DNA from: Vibrio sp. HI00D65
Lineage (GTDB): Bacteria; Pseudomonadota; Gammaproteobacteria; Enterobacterales; Vibrionaceae
NCBI RefSeq assembly: GCF_001635455.1
Contig: NZ_LWEH01000460.1
Coordinates: 62,001-126,000, forward strand
Direction of reading: 5' to 3'
Length of the DNA stretch: 64,000 nt
This document shows, one piece after another, positions 26,035-34,922 of the stretch (the first letter of the stretch is position 1; every line of letters begins with the position of its first letter). The notes below the pieces were generated by a model that was not told where the DNA came from, searched no databases, and worked only from the letters and a program-made list of their open reading frames with translations. The translations under genes and the position numbers were made by a program.

Positions 26035-27953
26035 TATTGTAATCTCCCTTCTAAATAATCCGCTTTGGCACTTTGCCAATAACTCACTTCATCCTCATCG
26101 GGTTCTTCGGGTATGTAAGGTTCGTCAAGAACCGAACGCCAATAAGCCCGCCGTTCTAAGAAGTGGTGATATTGCGCTTGATAAGTTTCATCTGCTTCTT
26201 GCTTTAAATCGCTACAATCGATATCACGACAAGTCATCGACCAACCTCTAGCCCCAGCTGCCCACATCAAGAATTTATCCATTCGTTCTTTGGCTTCGTC
26301 GCCGTCAAAAGTTATCGAGAACCGGTTGCCACTAGAAGCATGCATTTGTCGTGACTTCATTTCTTGCGTGGTTTTCTTAGCCGCATGTTCTAAACGAATA
26401 ATCCGTGACTGCAGTTTTTTTAGGTGATTTTCAGGCTTGCCTTGTTGCTTGGCGATACTCGATGCTTTCACGGTTTGAGCTTTTTGTTTATTGATTCGTG
26501 AGATTGTTCGCTGCAAAGGCTTTTTCCACTGTTCAAGCTTGTAGCCCAACTCTCGAATCACAGCCGTAATATTGTCGGCTTCAAACGAGGCAAGGGTTTC
26601 CCAACTTGGTGCGCGTGAGACTCTCGCTATGCTATAACGATTCCCCTTAATTAAACCTTGGTCAGCGTTATTGCCTTTGGCCGCATAGCCCACCGCTTTG
26701 ATAAGATAAGTGCTGGCTGCTTTTGGCTGTCTAATTCTTTCAATGTGAGCCATGCCATGACCCCATAGGGACTCCAAACGTTTAGCCCAGTCTTTGAAAT
26801 GTTTTTTATCGACTGTCCATTTCAACAACAGGTGAACGTGTGGGTTGGGTTCGCCATCTTCATTCATTGGGCTTTCTGCTACCCACATATAATGGAAATC
26901 AGCTTTCTCTCTATCAGGGCCAAAGGGTGAAGGCTTCGCTTTGAATTGCCCTGGAACGTAGTCATCGTCCTCAGTGTACCAACCTCGGTGGAACATCTTT
27001 TTGCTGCCATCGAGAAAGCGGGAAGTTTCGCGTCCAACACTGGTGTCGAGTGGTTTAATGATTTTGAATGGTTGTTTGGGTAACTGTGTATACAGGCCGT
27101 CTTTGCCAGGAATAAGCTCACCGGTATCTCGTTCAAACTCTACTGGAGTAAATGGGCCGTCAGCGTCGATACCTTCGTCCATTGCGCCAAAAATGGCGTG
27201 ACGTTGTGACGGTGTAAAAGTCAAAGTCAGAAATGTCGTAAACCCTTCGTGACATTGAGCAACATACGCACCACTCTCGAACATGTTAGAAACGCTCTTT
27301 GGTGTTAGCTTTTCCGTATAACGGGTACCCGAATTAGCCTCGGGTGCATTTCCTGCAGGCGTCTGGGTAACAATTTGAGCGCGCATTTGCCCAGACCAGT
27401 CTCGCTTTTGCAGTTGAAGAGAGATAGGGGAGAGCTTCCTCTCGAAAGGGGGCCTTTTCTCATGCTTCAGTGGCAAAACTCGCGCGGTATTTCGCTCTGT
27501 ACTTGCGTACAAAGCATCAAAGCTTTCATGGCCCATTCGGCTATCAAGCTCTGTCTTGGTGCCAATAGGCTGCCCCATGACCTTCACACGCTTATTGATT
27601 CGAGCCAATTTTAAGCGCTTTTTCTCGTGTCGGACTTTTGCGCCCTTGGACAAGCCTAGTGTCTCCGGCCTTTCGGCCGCCGCTTCGCGGTCGGGTTTGG
27701 AGTCTGAATTTAGCCTTTTGAAATGTTCAGTTGCCAACTTAACATCTGTTACATGCTTTGATTTTTGATTAAAAACACGGTCGTAAACAGGAAGAGATTT
27801 GACTACGCCAGAATCGAGTAATTGTTGTTCGTATTCTGTGTAGTGAGGAATTTTAGAACCTAAAAAACCAGCTTCATAGCTGGCATTAGCAAATTTAACT
27901 TCATCAATAGGCCGGACAGCTCCGGCCACATGGTACAGAGTTTCAATCTTCAT
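26034..27953 (-). CDS. Replication initiation endonuclease (P2 gpA type, HUH family)
   Basis: This 639-residue protein is in the range of P2 gpA (761). It shows the HUH metal motif HVHLL at 372-376 and candidate nucleophilic tyrosines Y416 and Y423 (TYLIKAVGYAAKGN). That spacing is wider than the YxxxY of P2. The N-terminal 200 residues are basic. It should nick at the phage origin and start rolling-circle replication. The 5' part contains two tandem GC hairpins that may be the origin. It follows three small early genes. Confidence 0.9.
   Translation of the reverse strand: MKIETLYHVAGAVRPIDEVKFANASYEAGFLGSKIPHYTEYEQQLLDSGVVKSLPVYDRVFNQKSKHVTDVKLATEHFKRLNSDSKPDREAAAERPETLGLSKGAKVRHEKKRLKLARINKRVKVMGQPIGTKTELDSRMGHESFDALYASTERNTARVLPLKHEKRPPFERKLSPISLQLQKRDWSGQMRAQIVTQTPAGNAPEANSGTRYTEKLTPKSVSNMFESGAYVAQCHEGFTTFLTLTFTPSQRHAIFGAMDEGIDADGPFTPVEFERDTGELIPGKDGLYTQLPKQPFKIIKPLDTSVGRETSRFLDGSKKMFHRGWYTEDDDYVPGQFKAKPSPFGPDREKADFHYMWVAESPMNEDGEPNPHVHLLLKWTVDKKHFKDWAKRLESLWGHGMAHIERIRQPKAASTYLIKAVGYAAKGNNADQGLIKGNRYSIARVSRAPSWETLASFEADNITAVIRELGYKLEQWKKPLQRTISRINKQKAQTVKASSIAKQQGKPENHLKKLQSRIIRLEHAAKKTTQEMKSRQMHASSGNRFSITFDGDEAKERMDKFLMWAAGARGWSMTCRDIDCSDLKQEADETYQAQYHHFLERRAYWRSVLDEPYIPEEPDEDEVSYWQSAKADYLEGRLQ
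27666..27690. other. Two tandem GC-rich hairpins within gpA, candidate replication origin
   Basis: CGGCC-tttc-GGCCG (27666-27679) is followed without a gap by CCGC-ttc-GCGG (27680-27690), in otherwise moderate-GC coding DNA. P2 carries its nick origin inside gene A, so twin hairpins inside the equivalent gene are a natural origin candidate. No nick site can be assigned. Confidence 0.4.
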
Positions 27954-27956
27954 CGT

Positions 27957-28235
27957 TTATTGCTTCACATCCCATAGATTCGCATTACTTACCGAGTCCC
28001 AAGGTTCAGCGCACCCGTTTTCACTACACACATAATTCATTGGCTGAGAGTTGCCCTTAACACGCTTTTTAATGCCGTGTTTTTCGCGCAACTTCGACAC
28101 TAAAAAGCGCGCTCGCTCTCGTTTCTTTGGATCTGGGTTCTCCATTCCCGCCATATCAGGGCAGGGCTTATGTATTGGAGAAGAGATAGGCAAATCAGCC
28201 GTCGATTTAGCCGGTCTAAAAGTAACGTCCCTCAT
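27957..28235 (-). CDS. Hypothetical early phage protein with CxxxxC
   Basis: This 92-residue basic protein lies just upstream of gpA (3-base gap). It has a KKRERARFLVSKLREKHGIK helix and CSENGCAEPWDS, perhaps half of a metal site. No family was recognised. It overlaps the preceding small gene by 4 bases, so it belongs to the early operon. Confidence 0.7.
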   Translation of the reverse strand: MRDVTFRPAKSTADLPISSPIHKPCPDMAGMENPDPKKRERARFLVSKLREKHGIKKRVKGNSQPMNYVCSENGCAEPWDSVSNANLWDVKQ

Positions 28236-28459
28236 AATTCGCTAAACTCCTGTGTATCCATAATCATGTGGCCGCCAGTGTGATTACCTCTGATGATCAC
28301 GCCGTTCATAACGTGCTGGCAGTTGAAGTGCTCACAAGCCGCCTCGATTGCTGGCTCTGGTGAATCAAACTCACCGATAAAAAGATTCTTAACTTCGCTA
28401 GTTTCATCAGCACGAACCACGCCGCCACCGCTGTTCAGTGCAACCGCTACGTATTGCAT
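28232..28459 (-). CDS. Hypothetical early phage protein
   Basis: This 75-residue acidic protein starts MQYVAVALNSGGGVVRADET. It overlaps both neighbours by 4 and 13 bases. No motif was recognised. A compact alpha/beta protein is likely from composition. Confidence 0.7.
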   Translation of the reverse strand: MQYVAVALNSGGGVVRADETSEVKNLFIGEFDSPEPAIEAACEHFNCQHVMNGVIIRGNHTGGHMIMDTQEFSEL

Positions 28460-28689
28460 GGTTCTTTCTCCATTCCGAGTTTCTCCTTGGCAAGCTCAAG
28501 GAAATTGGCAACCTGAGCTTGGTTTTGAGCGAAGTCTTCGACCTTATACAAAGGGAAGTACATAGAAGCTCCCCATCCGTCAGGGCCTGCTAAATAGGCT
28601 TGAGCCGCTTTCACGCCTTCTACATATCCAGCTTCGTAGACATAAATCTTGTCTTCACCTGAAGTGATGGTTTTGAGTAGAGTTTTCAT
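28447..28689 (-). CDS. Hypothetical early phage protein
   Basis: This 80-residue protein starts MKTLLKTITSGEDKIYVYEA and contains GPDGWGASMYFPLYKVEDFA. It is the first of three small overlapping genes between CII and gpA. No family was recognised. Confidence 0.7.
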   Translation of the reverse strand: MKTLLKTITSGEDKIYVYEAGYVEGVKAAQAYLAGPDGWGASMYFPLYKVEDFAQNQAQVANFLELAKEKLGMEKEPCNT

Positions 28690-28704
28690 AATTACACCCC
28701 GTAA

Positions 28705-29247
28705 TTAAGTAAGACCTGGTAAAGGCGCACCGTTGGCTAACAAGTCCACACCCATACATAAAAAAGGGTGAGCACCACTTGTGCGGTCTTCTAGGTCGTT
28801 AATGAGCAGCACTAAGTTGCTAATACCAGCTTGTGCCGTTTTGATAATTGAGTTTCGAGTTGAGCGAGGCAGAACTCTTTGGCCTGCCGTGTCTAACGCG
28901 AGCTGAGAGATTTCTCCAGCAAGCACAGAGTTGTCTAGAGCACGTTTAATAAACGTTTCTCTTTCACCTTCAGGAATATGAGCGGTCACTAGCTCTAACT
29001 GGCGAAGTACAACTTCTAAAATTATGTAGTCATCCGTAGCTTTAGAAATTGCCATCATTTCAGGTAAAGAAAGTACGTGCGGCTGCTCGGTATTCAGCTT
29101 GTTACGCAACATGTTTGAACGAAGGCCACAGGCTTTGGCTATGTCAGTTAACTCGTTACGGTGTCGTGCTCGAAACAAGCTGCATGCTTCGTTGTACTGT
29201 TTTTGTACATCCGCTAAGAAGACGCACATTGTCTGGTTCACTTCCAT
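28705..29247 (-). CDS. CII-type regulatory protein (phage 186 / CP76 family)
   Basis: The 180-residue protein has the family signature ELTDIAKACGLRSNMLRNKL, then NTEQPHVLSLPEMMAISKAT and VVLRQLELVTAHIP. The first part is a helix-turn-helix. In phage 186, CII activates the lysogenic promoter. The gene is second in the leftward early operon after the cox/PrtN-like gene, as in K139-type and 186-type phages. Confidence 0.85.
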   Translation of the reverse strand: MEVNQTMCVFLADVQKQYNEACSLFRARHRNELTDIAKACGLRSNMLRNKLNTEQPHVLSLPEMMAISKATDDYIILEVVLRQLELVTAHIPEGERETFIKRALDNSVLAGEISQLALDTAGQRVLPRSTRNSIIKTAQAGISNLVLLINDLEDRTSGAHPFLCMGVDLLANGAPLPGLT

Positions 29248-29299
29248 GTCTGATACTCACTATGAAACATAAGAAAAGTGTTTAGCTTCGAAGGTGGTT

Positions 29300-29593
29300 T
29301 TAATGACGATGAAACTTTCCGTAGATGGATTCCATCCTTGCTCGCTCTTCCTCATGTTTTCTTACAACGTAATCAGCAAGGTCGTTAACTCGAATCAATA
29401 ACGGAACTTTTGTACCTTTGTTAGCTTCACTTTCTTCATGAAGACGAAAGGCTGGGATAGGGAATTCATGGTTGCTAACCTTGGCTTTAGCCGTCGCATA
29501 CTTCATTCCAAAAAATGATTCTGAAACTTCGCTTAATTGGACAATCGGCTTACCAAACATTGCTTGAAGCCCGTAGTGAATATCCATGCTCAT
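29300..29593 (-). CDS. Cox/PrtN-like excisionase or early activator
   Basis: This 97-residue protein resembles the PrtN family: YGLQAMFGKPIVQLSEVSES, FFGMKYATAKAKVSNHEFPI, PLLIRVNDLADYVVRKHEEE. It is the first gene leftward from the repressor, the cox position, and diverges from the repressor gene. Cox proteins repress lysogeny and aid excision. An ATG two codons in is an equally good start. Confidence 0.75.
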   Translation of the reverse strand: MSMDIHYGLQAMFGKPIVQLSEVSESFFGMKYATAKAKVSNHEFPIPAFRLHEESEANKGTKVPLLIRVNDLADYVVRKHEEERARMESIYGKFHRH

Positions 29594-29647
29594 ATAGTTA
29601 TCCTCATTCTCACTACAGCACTGACGTGATATAGTTCTTAGTTGATT

Positions 29648-29769
29648 GGTGTTTATCCTTGTTCTTTACTAATATGATAGATAAACATCTTGTTTGTTCG
29701 TGTTTATGTAAATGGTGCGCTCAGATAGTGACTATGTCAAGTGATTATCAGTGTTTATTGGTGTTTGTG
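29648..29769. promoter_or_regulatory. Multi-copy operator region between cox and repressor
   Basis: Five copies of a roughly 10-base motif (consensus GTGTTTATY) lie in the divergent intergenic region: 29648-29657, 29680-29689 (inverted), 29699-29708, 29750-29759 and 29760-29769. The last two overlap the repressor start, suggesting autoregulation. Arrays of short direct operators are typical of Mu-type repressors. Confidence 0.6.
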
Positions 29770-30581
29770 TGAAAGAGTGGTTTCTAAGTTCGGATTTAGT
29801 GGGTTTGGATGGAATGCCTAAGTCAGTGACTGGTGTCTCCCAAAAAGGTAGACGTAACAATTGGTTATCAAGACAGAGTGCTACTTCTAGCAAAGTATTT
29901 GAATATCATATTTCTAATTTCCACCCAGATGTAAAAAAACAACTGATTGAGAAATACGTCACGGATCTTGATGAAGCGGAATATCTATTAACTGCATCAG
30001 CACCTAGCGTAACTTCGACGTCAGTAGAGCAAGTTGATATTGGTAGCAGCCAAACTAGCCAGCAGGTTGCTAGCCGAGCCTCTTGTAATACCGATGGCAA
30101 TGTCACAGAGATTTCGAATGTTAGGTCTGTGAAAGCCACTTCTCATATAGGCGATATGTGCGCTGTACCCGTGTACAACGTTTATGCCTCTTGTGGGTTT
30201 GGTGCTCAAAACGATACCGAATACCAACTTAGAACTGAATTCTTACCTTGCTTATGGTTAAGGCGTTTCGGCCTGACAGAAGAAGATGCACGTATCATCA
30301 TTTGCCACGGTGACTCAATGGAAGACACTTTGAGTGACGGCGATGAAGTATTAGTCGATACCCGAGAACTCGATCACCCCGTAAAACACGGTGTCTATGT
30401 TGTTCGCATTGGTAAGCACATTTATATAAAGCGTCTGAAGTACGACATCATGGCCGAGGGCTATAACGTCATCTCAGATAACAAAGAAGAATATGATTCG
30501 TTTATCGTGAATGAGGAGAAACTCGACGAGTTCGCGGTAATCGGGAAAGTTGTTACCACCGTCATGAAGGCGGTGATTTAG
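29751..30581 (+). CDS. Lysogeny repressor: Mu-type HTH fused to S24 (LexA-like) peptidase
   Basis: Up to 276 residues. Residues 1-65 look like the Mu-type winged helix (VKEWFLSSDLVGLDGMPKSV, then VFEYHISNF). Residues 140-276 are an S24 peptidase with CHGDSMEDTL (Ser189) and IYIKRLKYD (Lys227) and a likely self-cleavage site at Cys148-Gly149. The design predicts SOS-induced self-cleavage. Two GTG starts (29751, 29769) are possible; neither has a strong ribosome site, and both overlap operator-like repeats. Confidence 0.88.
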   Translation: MFIGVCVKEWFLSSDLVGLDGMPKSVTGVSQKGRRNNWLSRQSATSSKVFEYHISNFHPDVKKQLIEKYVTDLDEAEYLLTASAPSVTSTSVEQVDIGSSQTSQQVASRASCNTDGNVTEISNVRSVKATSHIGDMCAVPVYNVYASCGFGAQNDTEYQLRTEFLPCLWLRRFGLTEEDARIIICHGDSMEDTLSDGDEVLVDTRELDHPVKHGVYVVRIGKHIYIKRLKYDIMAEGYNVISDNKEEYDSFIVNEEKLDEFAVIGKVVTTVMKAVI

Positions 30582-30588
30582 AAAAGCA

Positions 30589-30615
30589 AAGGCGACCTCA
30601 GGGTCGTCTTTTTTG
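30589..30615 (+). terminator. Rho-independent terminator after the repressor
   Basis: GGCGACC-tca-GGGTCGTC is followed by TTTTTT on the + strand. It separates the repressor transcript from the accessory operon, which therefore needs its own promoter in 30616-30754. Confidence 0.8.
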
Positions 30616-30754
30616 TATGTAATGTAGCCTGCAGAAGTGGGATAATTGAACTTGTTTATAAGTTTAATTAAAACAGTGAGTTATGCCGCTATGTATTTTC
30701 CTTAGAATTAAGTTTTAATGATACAATAGCTAAAAATTTCTGCAGAATACTATA

Positions 30755-32017
30755 ATGAACGCCCTTACTTCACATAACGCAGCGATGCGTAAGTTACTCC
30801 TCTCTCCTGATAAAGAACAGTTCCGCGGATTAGTGGATTTAGATAATATTGATTTGGTATTGAGAGAGTTACTGACGATTGAAGAAATGCGTGAGGCGGG
30901 TAGCTTTTTTACAGGTCAAAAATTGGCTACAAAAGCTGTAGCTTTATTACCAGTTATCACTTCTCGTTCTGTTGTCTTGGATCCAACATGTGGTGCTGGC
31001 AATCTATTAATCGAAGCATCAAGGGCCCTTGGTGTTGAATCTTCACTATCAACAACTTTGTTAGCCTGGGGAAAAGTCCTTTGGGGCTTTGATCTTCACG
31101 CCCACTTTATTGAAGCGACTAAACTTAGAATTGTCGTCGAAGCTTTGAATCGTGGTGTTGAGCAAGACTGTGACTTAGATGAGGCATTTGAGCTACTCCC
31201 AAATATTCTCGTTAAAGATGCTTTGAGTGCAGAGAAACTAGAGCTTGAAAAAATAAGTCATGTGCTGATGAACCCTCCTTTTACTATTTGGCCATCGCCT
31301 AAAGAAAACTATTGGAAAGAGGGAAAGGTCAATGCCGCTGGTATTGTATTTGATCATTATCTTAGACTTTTACCAGAAGACTGCAGTATTAGTGCGATTT
31401 TGCCAGATGTTCTTCGCTCGGGTAGTCGGTATGATGAGTTTAGGTCATTTACTTCTCAATCAATGAGCGCAACAGTAGATGTTTGGGGGCGTTTTAACCG
31501 TAAAACAGACGTGGATGTCTTCTTGCTTTCAGGAAAAATTAAGACAGCAGCCAATCCCATTAAATGGCATAACGCTGAGCAGAACTCCGTATGCATTTCT
31601 GATTATTTTGACGTTCGGACAGGCCCATTAGTTGCCTATCGTGACCCAGAAGATGGGCCTGAGTATCCATACTTTTACCCTAAAATATGCCCTCAATGGG
31701 GGGTTATTCGTGAAGCCGTTGAGATGAGGCGTTTTACGGGTAAAGTTCTAACCCCTCCATTTGTAGTAATCAAAAGAACATCTAGCCCATCAGATAGAAA
31801 TCGTGCATCAGCGACATTAATAAATCTTCGTGAACCGGTAGCAATAGAGAATCATATGATTGTTGTTAAACCTAAGGATGGGAAGTTGAAAGCTTGTAAG
31901 AAACTTATGCAGGTATTACAAACTAAAAAAACTAATAATTTTTTAAATGAACGCATTCGATTACGACACTTAACCGTCGGTGTTATAAAAGATATCCCAT
32001 TTGTAGAGGAAGAGTAA
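30755..32017 (+). CDS. DNA N6-adenine methylase (HsdM-like), first gene of accessory operon
   Basis: This 420-residue protein has amino-methyltransferase motifs: SAM-binding DPTCGAGN at 76-83, an acidic motif in GFDLHAHFIEATK from 111, VKDAL near 155, and the catalytic NPPF at 173-176. The order is that of N6-adenine (gamma-class) enzymes. The segment AGSFFTGQKLATK resembles the entry to HsdM-type domains. No specificity subunit is adjacent, though the C-terminal 170 residues could hold target recognition. Its stop overlaps the next start as TAATG. It may mark self DNA or serve as a sensor; both are inference. Confidence 0.85.
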   Translation: MNALTSHNAAMRKLLLSPDKEQFRGLVDLDNIDLVLRELLTIEEMREAGSFFTGQKLATKAVALLPVITSRSVVLDPTCGAGNLLIEASRALGVESSLSTTLLAWGKVLWGFDLHAHFIEATKLRIVVEALNRGVEQDCDLDEAFELLPNILVKDALSAEKLELEKISHVLMNPPFTIWPSPKENYWKEGKVNAAGIVFDHYLRLLPEDCSISAILPDVLRSGSRYDEFRSFTSQSMSATVDVWGRFNRKTDVDVFLLSGKIKTAANPIKWHNAEQNSVCISDYFDVRTGPLVAYRDPEDGPEYPYFYPKICPQWGVIREAVEMRRFTGKVLTPPFVVIKRTSSPSDRNRASATLINLREPVAIENHMIVVKPKDGKLKACKKLMQVLQTKKTNNFLNERIRLRHLTVGVIKDIPFVEEE

Positions 32018-34296
32018 TGGCTCGTAGACACTTAGGTAAAAAACCGTTTGATATGTCGGCTCGTGTACCGATGCAACTTGGTCGAGAAAGCATTTCAAGC
32101 TCAACTGTTGCTGTCTCTGAATTAATCAAAAATGGGTATGATGCTGATGCGGAAGATGTTCATGTGGAGTTTCATTTAAGGGATAACCCTGCGCTTTCTA
32201 CACTTGTACTCAGAGATGATGGTAACGGTATGGATGCAGAAACTATCTACGACCACTGGCTGAAAATAGGAACGGATTTCAAAAATGGTCTTGAGTTGTC
32301 TGTAACCAAAAAACGTATTCTTACTGGAGCAAAAGGTCTAGGTCGCTTAGGTTTAGATAGATTAAGCAAGAAGGTTATTCTTTACACAAAGAAGAAAGGC
32401 AGTAACACAGTTACCCAGCTGGTCGTTGATTGGCGTAAATATGAAGGTACTAACGCTTCTATTTCAGAGATTCAACATGATATTTATGAGCAGGATCTAC
32501 CTTTAATAGGTAAGTATGGAGATATTTTTACGTCTAGAGATGACTCTGGGACATATATGGTTCTGATTGGCTTGAAAGACTGTTGGACTCCTAGTTTTAT
32601 TGAGGACTTGAAACAAGAGCTTAGATTATTAATCTCTCCTTATAGAAAAGCGAATGACTTTTCTATAACACTCCACCGAGCAGTGAATAATACTAAGTCT
32701 TATTCAGAAGTCGTTGATACTCAAGAGCTCTTAAAAGCTGCTAGTTGGGAGGTCAGAGCTGAGGTAGATACTAGTCATAGAGTTTTACTCAACTTTAAAA
32801 ATAACGTTACTGGTGAAGAAGTTAAGCAGTTACCTACACCATGGAAAGATTGGATCTCAAAACAAGGGGATAAACCATTATTTGGACCTCTAGAGTTCGA
32901 ATTCCATTATATGGTGAAGAAAAAAGAGTTTCTCTCAAAAGTCGATATGACGACCCGAAACTGGGAGAAATTTATGGCTTTGAACCGGGGGGTTCGTATT
33001 TACAGAGATGACTTTAGAGTCAGACCATATGGTGAGCCTACGGGTAAAGGTGATTGGCTAGATATAGGTTTTCGTAAGTCGCAAAGCCCTGGAGGTATAA
33101 GGCAGGGTGGTTGGCGAGTTGGACCGAGTCAAATCATTGGTGCAGTTAGTATATCAAAAACAACTAATGCTATTTTGAACGACCAAGCAAACCGTGAAGG
33201 GATTGTTGAAAATGAAGCTTACCTGCAACTACGCACGTTTGTGCTTAAAGTCATTTCTGCATTTGAAACTATAGCTACTAAAGCTGCGCAAGATGAGGAT
33301 GGGATAAATTTAGCACAAGAGCTAGAAAAAGCGGTTAAGGAAAGAGATTCAGATCTCGACAAAGCTATTGGTGAAGTTAAAGCTTTTACTAAAAAAGTTA
33401 AAAAGAATAAAAAGAAAACACCTCCAGCACAGTTGGTTAATCAAAAACTTAGAGATCTCGAACGTGCGAAGCAGGCGCATCAAAAAGCTTTGGACGACTA
33501 TTCTCAATATATGGAAAAAGAGCGAAAGAAGCTTGAAGAGCAGAAAGACACCCTTTCAAACCTCGCTTCTTTAGGGGTCCTGACTGTTAGCTTTGGGCAT
33601 GAAATTCGTACGCATTCAGCTCTAGCCTTAACAAATGCGAAGCTGTTGACCAAAGTAGTAAGAAAAGCTGAACGTAATGGAGATACAGTTGATTATGATC
33701 AATTGGTTGCTCTAACGTCTCGTATGGTAACAGGCGCTCAATATGTTGACACATTTTCACAATTAGCCATCAATAATATTAAACCAGATAAAAGAAAACG
33801 GAAAAAAGTGCCCGTACCTGATGTGTTTAGATGTATTTTTGGAATGATGTCCGCATCCTTTAAAAAAATGGGAATTGAGTGGAGCTTTGAATTTATAAAA
33901 ATTCAAGAAGAAGATTTTAATGTTCGCTCGTTCGTAATTGATTGGGAAAGCATCGCTATTAACTTAATCACCAATTCAACTTGGGCGCTAGAAGATACGC
34001 CGAGGAAAGATAGACAAATCAAAGTGATTTTTGAAAGGCTTGGCGGTAACCGTCTTAAACTTAGCTTTTTAGACTCAGGTTGTGGATTAGAATCAGGTCA
34101 AGAAGATACGATTTTCTTACCAATGCATAGTAGGAAGGTTGATAATAAAGGTAACTCGATTGGTACAGGTATGGGGTTGTCCATTATAAAAGGCCAAGTC
34201 GAGGAGCATATGTCCTCAGGAACTGTCTCAGCTAAGCAATACTCAGACTTAGGTGGAGCAGGTTTTTATATTGAAGTATTACAGGATACAAAATGA
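32017..34296 (+). CDS. Dual GHKL protein: MORC/Hsp90-like ATPase fused to histidine kinase
   Basis: This 759-residue protein has two ATP-binding modules. N-terminal: N-box SELIKNGYDADA (E35, N39), DDGNGM at 67-72 and GAKGLGRLG at 104-112, as in MORC/Hsp90/MutL-type ATPases. A charged coiled coil (about 430-520) leads to an H-box SFGHEIRTHSA with His528, then kinase boxes N653 (INLITNS), D686 (DSGCGL) and G716 (GTGMGLSII). There is no membrane segment, so signal input is cytoplasmic. It overlaps the receiver gene by ATGA, pointing to phosphotransfer between them. Confidence 0.85.
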   Translation: MARRHLGKKPFDMSARVPMQLGRESISSSTVAVSELIKNGYDADAEDVHVEFHLRDNPALSTLVLRDDGNGMDAETIYDHWLKIGTDFKNGLELSVTKKRILTGAKGLGRLGLDRLSKKVILYTKKKGSNTVTQLVVDWRKYEGTNASISEIQHDIYEQDLPLIGKYGDIFTSRDDSGTYMVLIGLKDCWTPSFIEDLKQELRLLISPYRKANDFSITLHRAVNNTKSYSEVVDTQELLKAASWEVRAEVDTSHRVLLNFKNNVTGEEVKQLPTPWKDWISKQGDKPLFGPLEFEFHYMVKKKEFLSKVDMTTRNWEKFMALNRGVRIYRDDFRVRPYGEPTGKGDWLDIGFRKSQSPGGIRQGGWRVGPSQIIGAVSISKTTNAILNDQANREGIVENEAYLQLRTFVLKVISAFETIATKAAQDEDGINLAQELEKAVKERDSDLDKAIGEVKAFTKKVKKNKKKTPPAQLVNQKLRDLERAKQAHQKALDDYSQYMEKERKKLEEQKDTLSNLASLGVLTVSFGHEIRTHSALALTNAKLLTKVVRKAERNGDTVDYDQLVALTSRMVTGAQYVDTFSQLAINNIKPDKRKRKKVPVPDVFRCIFGMMSASFKKMGIEWSFEFIKIQEEDFNVRSFVIDWESIAINLITNSTWALEDTPRKDRQIKVIFERLGGNRLKLSFLDSGCGLESGQEDTIFLPMHSRKVDNKGNSIGTGMGLSIIKGQVEEHMSSGTVSAKQYSDLGGAGFYIEVLQDTK

Positions 34297-34922
34297 ACAC
34301 TATTGTATTTATAGACGATGACAAAGATATTCGAGATACATATAAGCTATCGATGGAGTTTATGTTTGAGGATGAATTTGACATTGTTTGCCTAGATGTA
34401 GAAACCACTTTACGGGAGATGATGACGGTTTTAGACGGAATTACCGGTAAAGTTTCTTATTTTGTAGACGAGAACCTTAAACACACTGGTAATGCAACTT
34501 ATAGTGGAATTGAACTCATTGAAGAAGTTCGAAAAATTGATTCTAAAATCCCGATCTATATTCTTACCAGTACTGCAGATGAAATTGATCAGTATCTTGG
34601 AGATATTGAGTTTGTAATAGATAAAAATGATTGGGAGTCTGAAGAAGACGAAGATAATCTCAAACAACGTTTTCTTCGTCAGATTCATATTTATAAAGAT
34701 ATTAAATCAGAACAAGCAAAACGGTTTGACGAACTATTTGAAAAGTCACTTTTTTCTACGTTGAATGATAGTGAGTTAGAAGAGTTTGACATATTAAACC
34801 TAGGCCGTAGTAAAAAACTCGTTGATGAAAGGCTTATAAGTGAAAGCTCTCTTGCGGAGCTAAATGCAGCCTCTGATGAACTTAACGCAATCTATGCGGA
34901 GTTAACAAAAGATGATGAGTAG
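34293..34922 (+). CDS. Receiver-domain protein without DNA-binding domain
   Basis: This 209-residue protein starts with a response-regulator receiver: acidic triad D8-D9-D10 (VFIDDDKDIR), phospho-acceptor D59 (SYFVDENLK), T92 (YILTST) and K111 (FVIDKND). All key residues are kept. The remaining 90 residues are acidic helices with no recognisable output domain. It probably relays phosphate from the upstream kinase to control a partner protein, plausibly the HNH nuclease encoded next. Confidence 0.82.
   Translation: MNTIVFIDDDKDIRDTYKLSMEFMFEDEFDIVCLDVETTLREMMTVLDGITGKVSYFVDENLKHTGNATYSGIELIEEVRKIDSKIPIYILTSTADEIDQYLGDIEFVIDKNDWESEEDEDNLKQRFLRQIHIYKDIKSEQAKRFDELFEKSLFSTLNDSELEEFDILNLGRSKKLVDERLISESSLAELNAASDELNAIYAELTKDDE

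Noticed and set aside
26974..27201. 75-codon + strand frame inside gpA
   Set aside because: It is antisense to the nickase gene, with no supporting start signal.
30750..30755. Perfect TATAAT just before the methylase start
   Set aside because: It overlaps the ATG and has no -35 at proper spacing; chance in AT-rich DNA is more likely. TACAAT at 30722-30727 is a better but still weak -10.
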